This document shows positions 39,101 through 50,600 of a DNA stretch of 64,000 bases, piece after piece. A program made the position numbers and the translations under genes. The notes under the pieces were generated by a model that saw nothing but the letters and a program-made list of their open reading frames with translations, had not been told where the DNA came from and ran no database searches. The stretch is from Rostratula benghalensis (taxonomy: Eukaryota; Chordata; Aves; Charadriiformes; Rostratulidae), in assembly GCA_013399305.1 (NCBI GenBank), contig VXAI01000067.1, positions 1,432,806-1,496,805 on the forward strand. Reading direction: 5' to 3'. Numbering within the stretch: the stretch's first letter is position 1; each line of letters begins with the position of its first letter.

Positions 39101-42100
39101 CTTTGGCTGGAGATAACAGGATCAGAGTCGCAGAGCAAGCTGGCACATGCATTCTGAGGGCAAGAGATCCTAACCCAAAGCTGACCCTACCCAGCTGCAG
39201 GCCAGCTTTTCTAACGATTGCCCTCACTCATTCCCCTGTGGGCAGCCTGGGTGAGACCTTACGACTTAAGATGTGCCTTTGTAGAGTGATACTGAAGTTA
39301 ATGCAAATTTTAGCAGTACCTGCAAGTTAACAAGAGGAGGTTGCAAATGTTTTCAGGGTACTTAAAAGTTACAGATATGCAGTTTCAGAGGAAATTAAAC
39401 TATTCAGAAAGTCAGCTCATATTGTAAAGTAGTTTGGCCAAACAAGTAAAATCAGAACAGTACAAATGTTATTCACTGACATTTCATAGGTGAAATATTT
39501 TGACTTTTTGTTCCAAAATGACATTGCATTTTGAAACTGACAGACCCATTTGGGTTTTGGGATGGAAAAAAGGTAAATAACCCTCTTACAAAATAAAGTT
39601 TCTTGTCTCAGTTCAGGCAAAATGTTTTGCGGCAGCTGAGACTGACATTTAAATATATTTTTTCCAGGCTAGACAGAGCAGAAAAATCCAGCTCTAATCT
39701 TGACACATCCTGTAAATGTATAAAACCAAACAATTGTTTCCAAATATGTATGTTATTGGGAAAAGCAGCATTTGTACTTCAGCTTTCAAGCAAAGATGTA
39801 GTTGCTGAATTGGTTTACTTGTAAAGTACCCACCATTCAGTTTCATTAAAAGGTCTTTCCAATTAACAAAACAGCTGTGTTTAGGATTACAAAAAACAAC
39901 CACAGACTTCCTTGGAGCTTGTCTAGCCATAAATCTGCTATTAGACATGCAAAGATTTTCACCTCTTCTCACATAAGATGTTCCAAGGTTCTCCTGGCCA
40001 GCCTTCAGGACACAGGGTCCTGTTTTATGAAGTTAAACTACTTTAGTCTGTGACCTTTAAGATTAACTGTTTGGGGATTTTCTTCTCTCACATATATTTA
40101 ATCCGTTATCCAATTCGTGCAATTGTTTTAGAGCAACTGTGTTTGTGACATGCACTTTGTAGAGCTTGAGAAAAGAAGTAAGTGCTAAGGAAGGCTTCTG
40201 ATTTATACAGCAAAGCTGTGTAGTACATTTGCATAATATGGTATCAGAAGAAATAAATGGCACCAGAAATAAGTGTACAGAGGGAAGTGCTAATGAGCTG
40301 TGCGGAACAGGAAAAGACAGTATTTTTTCACAGAGGCTATGGATCTACATTTTGGGAGAAAGGAAAGTCACAAAACTTTTCTCTAATGAAAACCTGAACA
40401 GAGATATTAGATCACAATTTTTCCCCAGAATTTGTTTACAGATCTATTTGAATACTAAGAAAACATACATACTAAGCTGTACAGCTAGAAAATATGCCCT
40501 TCAGATGCACAGTGGAGCATGGTATTGTAGAGGCAGTTTAGTGTGCTAGTTGTGCTCTGCTAACATTATGTAGAACAGTAAGTGTCCTGGACAAAGTCTA
40601 AGATGCAGGTGCATACGTAAAAACTCAAACATGAGAAAAACTTATCACTGAACAGGGTTAACCCACATAAAACAAAGGGAACCTAGAGCAGAGGAAATAA
40701 AGTCACTTGGAATCAACCTGCTCTGGAGATCTCTAACAGATGGTGGTCGGAGTATGACATCAGCATAGGTTCAGCACTGTGTTGTCACATCCTTCACATG
40801 TGGTTTTCCAACCCAGTCATTTGAGAATGGGACTAAGTCCATGCATCTGTTTTTTCTGTTTGGAAGACGATACTCTCTCATGCTAAGCATGCCTCAGTTT
40901 CTGCTTAATCAATGGGAATTTTTACCATTGACTTCCATAGGAGCAGAATTAGGTCCTATGGTTTTAGCAGCTGCCATCCTTCTCCTCTGGTAAGATAACC
41001 AGTGTTCCCCAAAGACTTCAAGACCCACTGATTGATGCTGCAGCAATACAGCAAAGGGTTGAACAGAGGAAGGAAAGACTGTCCAGTTTATAGTTGACAG
41101 CGAACACCTCTAAGGTGTCCTTCTTCTTAGAAGTCTTCTATACATAAATGTAGAAAAACAAAAAAGACAACTGGATGTTAAAACACCAACTCATTAAACC
41201 TGGCTGCTACTTTTGCTGCTCATAAAAAAGGGAGTAAATGTTTCTTAAAAAACAGCTACCAGCTACACCGATTCACTGCAAGGTTTTTCTTGGACAAACA
41301 CATTCACAGAAGAAACAAAGCAAAACCAAAGCCCAAACCAACACGCTGTCCTCTCAATTTATGGCCCTTTTACAACACCTTGTATTATTGATGGGACATG
41401 GCTTCACAATGCTTTTTTTATATTTTCCTTTTTTTTTTTGACATTACACAGAAAGGAATGAATAGTGCACAACCAGTCACTACATCTAGTGGATAATTTT
41501 ATGTCCTGCTCAGATGCTGGAGTATATATGGTCCCATGGTGAGTACATCCAATAGACTTTTTTCTTCAATGGGACTATAAATACAAGTAAAAGGAAAGTA
41601 CTGCACATAAGGTACCAGTATATTGCCTTAGTGAGGAGTGAAATATGCCATGGATTTTGGTTGCGTGGACTCATTTTCTCTTGCAGTACGCTGAATAAAC
41701 TGATATCTTTGTCTGTTCATGGAAAGGTGAATTTCTCCATGGCCTTTGTGTTAAAAAACCCATTAATTATCTAAGGCATCAATTACAAATGCCTACCTAT
41801 GGCACTTTCTGCTCTGCTGTCACTATCTTATGGGATGCAGTTAAGACAAATTTTAGTAAGATCTGCCACTTTCATTTGGTTTTTCCTGGTGACATTTTAG
41901 AAAGAAGTTTCCTGATACATGAACTATTTTGGAACCTTCCAGCTTCACAGTTTACAGTTGTCACTCTCATTGCTAACACTGGCATAATGGCCATTTTGCA
42001 TATTTTGGAGTGTTGCTAAGGTCATGCAAGATCTAGACAAAAATGTGTGAGAAAAACAGTAAATTGCTGTTTTGTTCAAAACCTTCTGTCAAGTCATACT

Positions 42101-42893
42101 CTTGGAATCCAGGAAAAATTCTGAAAACAGAAAACCCCCTCAAAACCTGTATTTTTTCTGAAAAAGTGAGAGGCACAGAAATGCAACACTGAAGCCTCTA
42201 GCCTACCACATTGATACTGTGGAGTCTTCTGAAAGAAGAAACTATGAAATCTTCTCTCTCACTCACTTATTTTTATAAAAAGTCAGGCAGCCTAACTTTA
42301 CATCATATTTTAACAATCCAGCCTGGGTTGGAAATGTGCCTGACATCAAGAATATGTAAGTCTTCTCTGTTATCAAAAATGTAATCTAAATTCACAGAAG
42401 TGTACTTCATACCTTAAATGGTCCCAGTGAACTCACTGCAGATACCTGTGAAGGAAGTCTTACCTAGTTATACAAAATATAACAAACTTAGCCTAAATCT
42501 GGAGAGCCTACAACCAAAAGGGTGGCAAGGCAGTAGTTTGTAATACAGCAGAATCTATAGTAGTGGCTTAGTCAAGCTTCATATAGGGAAGTTTCCAGCT
42601 GCCTTTGGGTTACAGCACAAAAAGGAAACAATTCTACTACAGTACAATGAAGGAAGTTGTACTTTTGTTACTAAACTTCTGTAAAATACTTATTTGCTTT
42701 TGAAGGGGTATCTGAATATTTATTCTCCTGGTCAGAACTGAGAAGTCTTCTGGGTTTTGTTTTCCATCCAAGCTTAAGACCTACGCTTTAGGACTCTGAC
42801 CTACGTATCGAGGTCTGTCTTCCTCTTTAGACAAATTAGACTGTGCTGTACTTCTGATGAGTACCTAAAAGCACCTCTAAGAAATCAGTGTTT

Positions 42894-42932
42894 GGAGAGA
42901 GAGGAGAGAGAGAGGAGAGAGAGAAGAGAGAG
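42894..42932. repeat. 39-base all-purine GA-rich tract
   Basis: Uninterrupted purines on the plus strand made of GAGAGA and GGAGAGA units, ending at AGAGAGAG before CTC. It is a polypurine/polypyrimidine microsatellite, near mirror-symmetric in parts. Confidence 0.85.
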
Positions 42933-44580
42933 CTCATCTGTCCATGGAATGGACCGAACTATGCTTTCAGTCACAGCACACAAGGCTGAAAGGATCTCAT
43001 ATTGGTGTAGCGTCAAATACTCATGTGCATCTCCAAGAGCTGCAGTGGGACACAGAGCTCCTGGGTCTGCTGCTTAGCTGACCTGGCACACTCCTGCATT
43101 TCCATGTTGTTGTGTAAGGTAATTCTAACACAGAAACAGGAAACTGTATAGTTCTGCTGGCACAGCACTGCAGCTGAACTGTGAAAGACCTTTGCTGTAA
43201 AAGATTCAAGGCTACAGGCCTGATGGGCTTGGGGTCCCTGCACCACCCCTCACTGGACACTGCAGACGTGCCCTCCAGCAGGCAACGCCTCTTAATCTGT
43301 ACGGCATTATCCTTGTGGGGACCACGCGTATCCCTGATCTGTACATCAAGAAGCAGTCCTGCCCCTTCATACATCCAGCTAATTTATGTAAGGGTTTGTT
43401 TTGCATTTTTGTTGTTTGCTTTGCAAGGTGCGTTTCCAAGTTCCATTCTTGAGAATGAAGTGAAATCAGATTTTGCTTTCTGTTTTTTAATCCATAAACC
43501 ACAGTATTTGTCATCTACTTTTTCAAGCACCAGTCGCAAAACCACAAGAACTCTTATATAGCAATCTGGGTTTAGCCAGAAAGCTTTGTCAACTCTGGCT
43601 CAGCAGAGTTAGTTATCCTGGTTAATTGGATCGATGGTGACAACTGTAATTACTAGAGATGAGATTGCCTGTACTGTAATTACACTTCAATCTTCAATGT
43701 GAGCTGGACTGTAGAATACATACTGCAGATTTTCCCAATTACAAACAGGTTATGGAGAGCATAGTACTTTTGTGTAATCATGTTTGTTATTATATAGAAT
43801 AAAAAAAAATATGGCACCAGCTAAAAGAATTGTTAATCTGAAGCAGCTTAGCTGATTCAAAGGCATTAATCCACAAAGCTTTACCGCTACGTGGTTTTTC
43901 AAGATAACCAGACTATAGAAACACAGAAGGACTTTTTAAAACTTAGTTACTAGATATTCAGCACATCACAACTGCCAGTACTTACTTCAATATTCATGTG
44001 CAGAACATTAATAAAATATCAGTGTTTATAAGAAAAAGCTCTTCTTTCAGAATCATGCATTAAATATAGGAATAATTCTTCACAATTTTTTAAGTCCAAT
44101 GTACTATGGAAACATACGCTATGCCTGCAAAAACTTGTTCAAAGAACAAGGGCAAAGGATAAGGAAACTACATGCATTTGGCCTTTGCTTTAGGTTTGCA
44201 AAATCTTAACTTAAAGGAAAAAAGTGTGTTTGAAGGCATAAGGATGCTGAAGCATTTAGTTTCAAAGCCAGTGAAACTAGTAGAGACAATGTTCTATCCT
44301 GCTTCAGTTCATACTCAGCCTTCTGTGGTCATGGACTCTTGTTCTGGCTTTTCTCGAGGGCTCCAAAGAGGAAGGATTATATATTTCTCTAATTTGGTTT
44401 AAAAATGTTACCACTGACTTGAAATCACATCTACATATGTGTATTAACCTCTGTTTCTCAGGAAGATTGCTTTACCTTGTTTTTATTCAGCTCTTACTTT
44501 AATTTTGCTTATTTTTCAGTGCTGATTTAGAAGTATCTATGATTCATGTTTGGGGGAGAGGAGAATGAAGCAGTATACCC

Positions 44581-44610
44581 TTTTTTCTTTTTTTTTCTTT
44601 TTTTTTTTTT
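44581..44610. repeat. T-rich homopolymeric tract
   Basis: Thirty bases of T interrupted only by C at 44587 and 44597, preceded by CCC. No LINE or processed copy adjoins it on either strand that would make it a retrotransposon tail. Confidence 0.8.
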
Positions 44611-47600
44611 AATTCCCGAGGCTCAACTATGTCTGATATATTAAAGAACACGTAGGTTTAATGAAACCCATTTATGATTTTATGAGTAAAATCTGTCCCT
44701 GGGCACCACTTAAGATCACACATATGCCACCATAAGAAAAGTGAAGTGGTATGTCAGTGAGGAAGAGGTCTTGCTCCTGCTCTCTGCAGAGCGGTGAATT
44801 TGTGTTTCTAGAACTGAAATCTGTAGTTTTGCATTCATGCAGCCATCACATTCTCCTTTGCAAGTGCCAAGTGATGGCACTGCAGAGAAAGCAGCCACCA
44901 TCTGTCTCCACTGCATGTGCTTTCCATGCACTGCTTTACAATGGGAAGGAACAGTGGTCCTTGCAAGGAGGCTGCCACTCCTGCCACTGCCTCTGCAGCT
45001 CCCCTCCTGCCCTGTGCGGTCCAGAGCAGCGGCTGGGGAGAGCGGGCAGAGCTCTGGAGTCGCCACAGCAAGGGGCACTGTGGAGGCAGACCTGTGCCAG
45101 GGAAAGGGCAGGTGCACACTGACTCCCCATCACAGCAACTGAGCCACAAGAACTAAACTGGTTTCCTGTATCACCATCACACCCCCTTGGATCAAGTGTA
45201 CTGTCTCCTGGGGTCAGTGGCAAATCCACAAACTGTTCCCAGATTTTGGGGGAAAAAAATCTATTTTTTCATTTCACATTTCCAAATAATGTAGCAAATT
45301 GGGAGGGGAAAGGAGATAGGTAAGTTTTCTAGTTTGGTTCAAAGCAAGTTCGAATCTACTTAAAACATTACTTGAGTGTTAGTATAATAACTATCCTCAA
45401 CACAATTTCACCTTTTCAAATAGATATTGAAAGTAAATGTTTGGATATAATATATTCTGGATAAAAAATATTCCTAACTATAGCCATTTTCTTTCACTCA
45501 TTTTTCTGTGTATAGCTTGCAATTACCTTTTAACAGTTTGACTAACTATAAAACACTGTGGAAGGTTTTTGAATTAAATTTACTTTATCTTATCAGGCAC
45601 TGTTACTGAGCCTTATATGATACATGCTATTGGGGATATTCAATTTATTTCAGCTATTTAAGCTATGATTTCCCTAATGTTACAAACAGATTAGTTCACT
45701 GTTGTCTATTTTGAAAAGTTTGGTATTGTATTTCAAAATGAGCCCATGAAATCCTGATTAAAAGAAAATGCCTAGGCATACATTCAACCTTAAGCATGTG
45801 ATTCCCTTGAAATAAATGGTTCTACTTACATATTCAAAGGTAAGCATGTGCTTACTCCTTTGTTGAGTTGGGGCCTCAGACATTTCCAGAGATTTTAATA
45901 TCACATTTGCAAACCAGATGGTAGTGCCTTAGTTTAGTAACAATGGAGCAAAGCGTCCTTCGTTTATACTTTAATCTCAGAAAATGAGATCAAGACATTT
46001 TCAGCAACTAGTTGATTGATACTATGTGAAAGCTGAACAACCTTGTTAATTAGGCAGTCCTGCTGGAGTGTCTGAAGTGCACTGCAAACCATAATTAAAA
46101 TATAACATTACAGTGATCTGTGGAGGCAACCTGCTTTAACCCTCCCTGAAGAACTGGCTTTCCTGAAGGTGCACTGCAGCATTAGAGGGGCAGACAAAAG
46201 AGCGCTGCCATGTGATCCAGCTAGAGGTTAGCAGCTTTCAGTTTCATAAAGGGATTAATCAGACTGGAAAACCAAAGACAAAAACTGGCTTTCTCCAGCT
46301 AAAGATCTAAGCATTCAGCAACTACATTCCATTTTATTTGTTTGGATTCCCAGTTCACAAACACAAACAAAAAAAAGTAACTTTCTGGACTCCAGAAGGC
46401 TCACACTAATGCCTTCTGAAGAGATCCTTTTTCTCCCAGCAGAAAGACACGGACGGCTCATGAAAGTTTCTCATCTGCACTGGACCAAGGCAATGAATAT
46501 TCAAGAGGTGCTTACCTTACCAAGCAGACAAAATCTTCAAGGAAATTGGAAGGGGGAAAGGGGAGGGAAGCGGGTCAAGTTCATACAATAACTTATGCTG
46601 TTGAGGTTGAATTTGTTGAGACCATCCTGAAATTGCTTCATTACAGCTGCAGTGAGAACTGCAATGGGAAACTTCAGCAAACCAACTTCTTTAGATAAAG
46701 TTTTCCACCTGCTTAGTAACTTGATTGGTTTGCAGATCACATTCCGTATTTTCAACTCACTCAGCAAGCTTGGAACAAAGCTTACAGGTGGATGCTCTAT
46801 TTTGATGTGATTTACTGTATATTTAGATATACTTTTATTACACTTTTGGACTCTGTATAAAATGTTTAGTTTAAAATAACACTGAGACAATTGATGTTTC
46901 CATAGTTTTAATTTCTTTCAAAATTTGTATCCACTTTCTGAGCTCTGGAGGCCGATTTTGGCTTGGATGGCTGTTTTGTCTTTATTCAGAGACACTTTGT
47001 GCAATTGAGAATATCTTTTCTGGAAATGGCAAAATATGATGTAAAAAACCTATTCCAGTTAAAATTCTGAATACTAGCTAAACCAGCAAGTGTTAATATA
47101 GCCATGACTGCATACAATAAAAAACCTGTATGTTGCTCAGTTTAATTCAGAAGATCTTTCTCTACAACGATATCAGCATCCCTGTAGGTAATATTTTTTT
47201 TAATTTGTTACATATCAGCATTCAAAACACAGTTTATTTCAAAAACTGGAAAAAACCCTCCAATGAAAGCATTCTAAAACTCTATTATTTATTTAAAAAC
47301 AGTAAAGAATGTGTCTTAAATTATACAAAATTACCATATTTTTATTGGTTCTAAGCTCTGGGAGGAAATGTGTGTGCAATTATAGAATGTCTTCTGCATC
47401 TGTCTGCTGAGTTTATAGTAAGAATAAATCGTGGTTAATCATGTACAGTCTTGTATTTGCACATAACCACAACAGTGATATATATGCATCGAGCATCCTG
47501 CTGTTTGCTATTGGATTTTTCCTAATTCATATAGCATTTCATGTTTTGCTACTGATGACACAAAGCTTTCAGTCTTGCATATATTAAATACAATCACATT

Positions 47601-47674
47601 ATTAAAGTGACCAAAGTTCCCAAACCTTGCTATTACCATCATATATGTATAGATCAATGTATTTGCACAGCTTT

Positions 47675-47696
47675 GGGGGGGGGGGGGGGGNGGGGG
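47675..47696. repeat. G22 homopolymer containing the only N of the window
   Basis: Sixteen G, then N at 47691, then five G. The true length is unresolved, because the N marks an ambiguous or unread base in a homopolymer. On this strand the run can form G-quadruplexes. Confidence 0.9.
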
Positions 47697-50600
47697 CGTT
47701 TACGTAAATGGTAATGAATATTACGCATGTGTCCTGATAAAATAGCAACATGTGCCCAAAATAGAAAAGAATATTCTTACTTACAGTTTGACACTTGTGA
47801 GGTTTTTTCTCTCAATTTTCAAGTGTAGATTTTTGGATTAACCTTGCATTCAGTCAGGAAAATTTCCTTAGGTACTACCTGTTCTGAAGCTGACTCACCT
47901 TTGTGGTTAATTTTTTCCCCCAAGGTCCTTGCCTTTTCCATATCTTTGATAATTTTAGTCTGAACAGCTGAAAAGCCTGCCTTTTTAAAACTAAAAACTA
48001 AAATGCAGAATTTAAAATCTCTGCTCATAAAATTATTAGATTTAATTTTGCTTTTCCAGTACTACAACAAAGCAAGTGTGGTATTTTTTGAATCCAAATT
48101 ACACGAAGAGCCAAGGCCATCCACAAAGTGAGAGCTCCTCTAGGATTTGAGTAGGTAGTGGGAAGGACATTCCAACCTTTCCGTGGTGTGTGAGACAAGA
48201 AGTCCTAGTTTTAACTATTCATTACTTGGATATATCCTCAGAAACTAGTATTCATGATTACAACTTGTCACACAGCTGACCAGATAAAATGTATCTCTAC
48301 TCCTAATGTTATTCTACTAAATCAAAAGAAGACTTGTGATATGCCATATGGTATATGGTCAATAGTAACAAAATCTAAGATCTGGCTTGATGTACATTTT
48401 TCTTTTCTTGCTTGAAGTGTATATACTGAATAACGCTATTTGAGGGCTTGGGCCTAAAACCCTTGAGATCAGGAGGAGACATCAGATCTCTCAGACTCAG
48501 TTTCAGAGGCACTTTCCTGTGTCTATGGATACACTCAAAATACAAACCACCTCATCGCACAGAAGTACCAGATGCAGAGAAAAACAGTTTTCCATTGACT
48601 GAATTTGCACTTCTACATTTTTAAAGGATATATTTAGATTAAGAATTAATATTCCAATTGGTTGATTTGCAGGGAGTTCTGCATGGTATTTAGATGCTAA
48701 TTACTGCACAATTAGAGGGCTAAGGTCAGACACATCTTCCAGTAATGGAGCACAGAAATATACAGTGTTAAAATATCAGAATTATCCACAAATACAGATA
48801 TGAGAAGGCTTTTAAAAAGACTACCACACACAGGTTTCTGCAGTTCAGAGGCCAAAATTTGCTCTTGTTAATTACAGTTAAGTCAAAGGGAACAAGATTT
48901 GACCATAACGACTACAGAGCAGAGCAATGCAGGTTACATGTTTCCTCACACTGTGAACCAGCATGTGCACGTTTGGGCTTTTGGCACTTGCGCCCTCTCT
49001 CTTACTCTCTTCTCTGGCCAAACACCACATGTGCCCATTCAAAATTTCTTACTGATGGCCACACAACAGATCTGCATGTTTCTTACCGAAACATTCAAGG
49101 AGAGATTACTGTGTAAACAGCTAATAGTGTATCTACCATGTCTTACACGCTGCTCTGAAATCCGGATTTATCCAGATCCTTTAGAAGAAAGATTGCAGGT
49201 TAAGGAATGCAGGCATTGGAAGGCAAAACAATCCTAAAGCACTTGAGAACTGGGTGCACAGACAGGGCACTATCTGTTTTATTATCACCACATCTTATGA
49301 TCAGAACCTTTGCAAATACAGGCTTCTGGCAATGTCCAGATTTTTATTTTTCAACATGTTAGAAAGAGATAACTCAGGTTCTTTTCCAGTTTGAAACATC
49401 TAAAATCTGGCCTGCATTAGAAACAGCTGCTTTGTTTCTTTCCCAGTAACAAGCTACCTTAAAGGTGCTGCATTTTGCATTCGATACTGCTGAAATGGTA
49501 TCTAAATTGGAAAACTGATGAAATTATATAGGAAAAAATACCTGCTTTTGCCTTTAGTTAGGAAAAAAGTGCCTGAATGTAAAATAACTAATATGACAAG
49601 CAGAAAGGAAGCTGTTCCTATGCCCACTGTGTCTTGCTGAATCACTTAAAGGCAGCCGCATCTGGCTCAGGTCTGGTGCCAGCCCTTGCCAGGGAGTCCT
49701 GTTGCTGCCACTGCCCCTGTTCTGTGAGTTTATGTGGGAGAGAAATCAAGGTCTGGGGAATCTTCCTTCAGCCTGAGTGATAAAAGGCTCTTGTCCTCAA
49801 TAACGGGATTAACTTCACTGCTCAAATGAATGGCGTCCTGCTTTATTCAGCTGTGACCAGAGCGACATTCATCAGCAACTGCAAAACACCTTCTTTGTCC
49901 TTGGAGGGAGGGAAGAGATCAGACTATATGGAACTTTTCCCTAGTAACTAAGGCCATGTACAACTTGGGAAATCAAGGGAAAATTAAACTAATTTTTGTT
50001 TCCCAATATCCCCTTTTGATTAGAGTGATGGCATTTCCGTAACTCTGATCTGAAAAAACACCAGCTGGAAATTATTTTTTTTCTTTTTCCTTTAAAAAAA
50101 TTAAGAATGTAAAGCTGCTGGTCTGACCAGGTGGAGTTGCTGTTTAATGACAAGACAGGAAAAGGAGTAGCATCAATAGCAGGAAAAGAAAGACTAGTTT
50201 TCCAAAATTCATAGCTCCCTGAAAGTTTTGAAAATATATAATCAGCTCATACTTGTGATTAGCAATACATCTTTTAATTCATACCAACTCACCATGAACC
50301 TGTCTGTCTTCCCAAGTAATCTTCCCTTCTGAACAGACAGTATGCAAAACTAATTCAGGAGCATCTTAAAATACTCATGGAGAAAACTGGAAGAAACTCA
50401 ATCACTGCTGATATATTCACCTACATCTGAAGGCAAAAAGGAACACAACACTAGCCACTCAGCTCTGTCAGTACTGATCCCTCAGTGCAGGTATTGCACA
50501 CTGAGATGTTACCCACTGACTTTCTCAGATATGATGACATGTAAGTCAAGAAGCCCAAATCTACTGATCTTCAGCTTGACCTCAATATCAAGACAATGAT

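Larger units (their letters stand above)
27749..47674. other. Long gene-free stretch with enhancer-like AT-rich blocks
   Basis: Nearly 20 kb with no supportable exon, RNA gene or transposon. Contents: an AT-rich block with homeodomain-type words at 33600-33910; an alternating pyrimidine/purine TA/CA-rich tract at 33069-33116 followed by a T15 run; a 39-base all-purine tract at 42894-42932; a block with two copies of ACTGTAATTAC at 43643-43683; a pyrimidine tract at 44581-44610; a moderately GC-rich patch at about 44860-45140, which opens frames on both strands without any protein resemblance; and another enhancer-like block at about 46040-46270. The lack of repeats over so long a stretch is compatible with a regulatory desert or a very long intron. 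Confidence 0.5.

Noticed and set aside
44716..45229. Six overlapping open frames suggesting a coding exon
   Set aside because: Frames are open on both strands because of locally raised GC. There is no codon-specific pattern or protein similarity.
45340..45356. AAGTTCGAATCTA resembling a tRNA B box
   Set aside because: There is no A box at the right distance and no cloverleaf can be folded around it.
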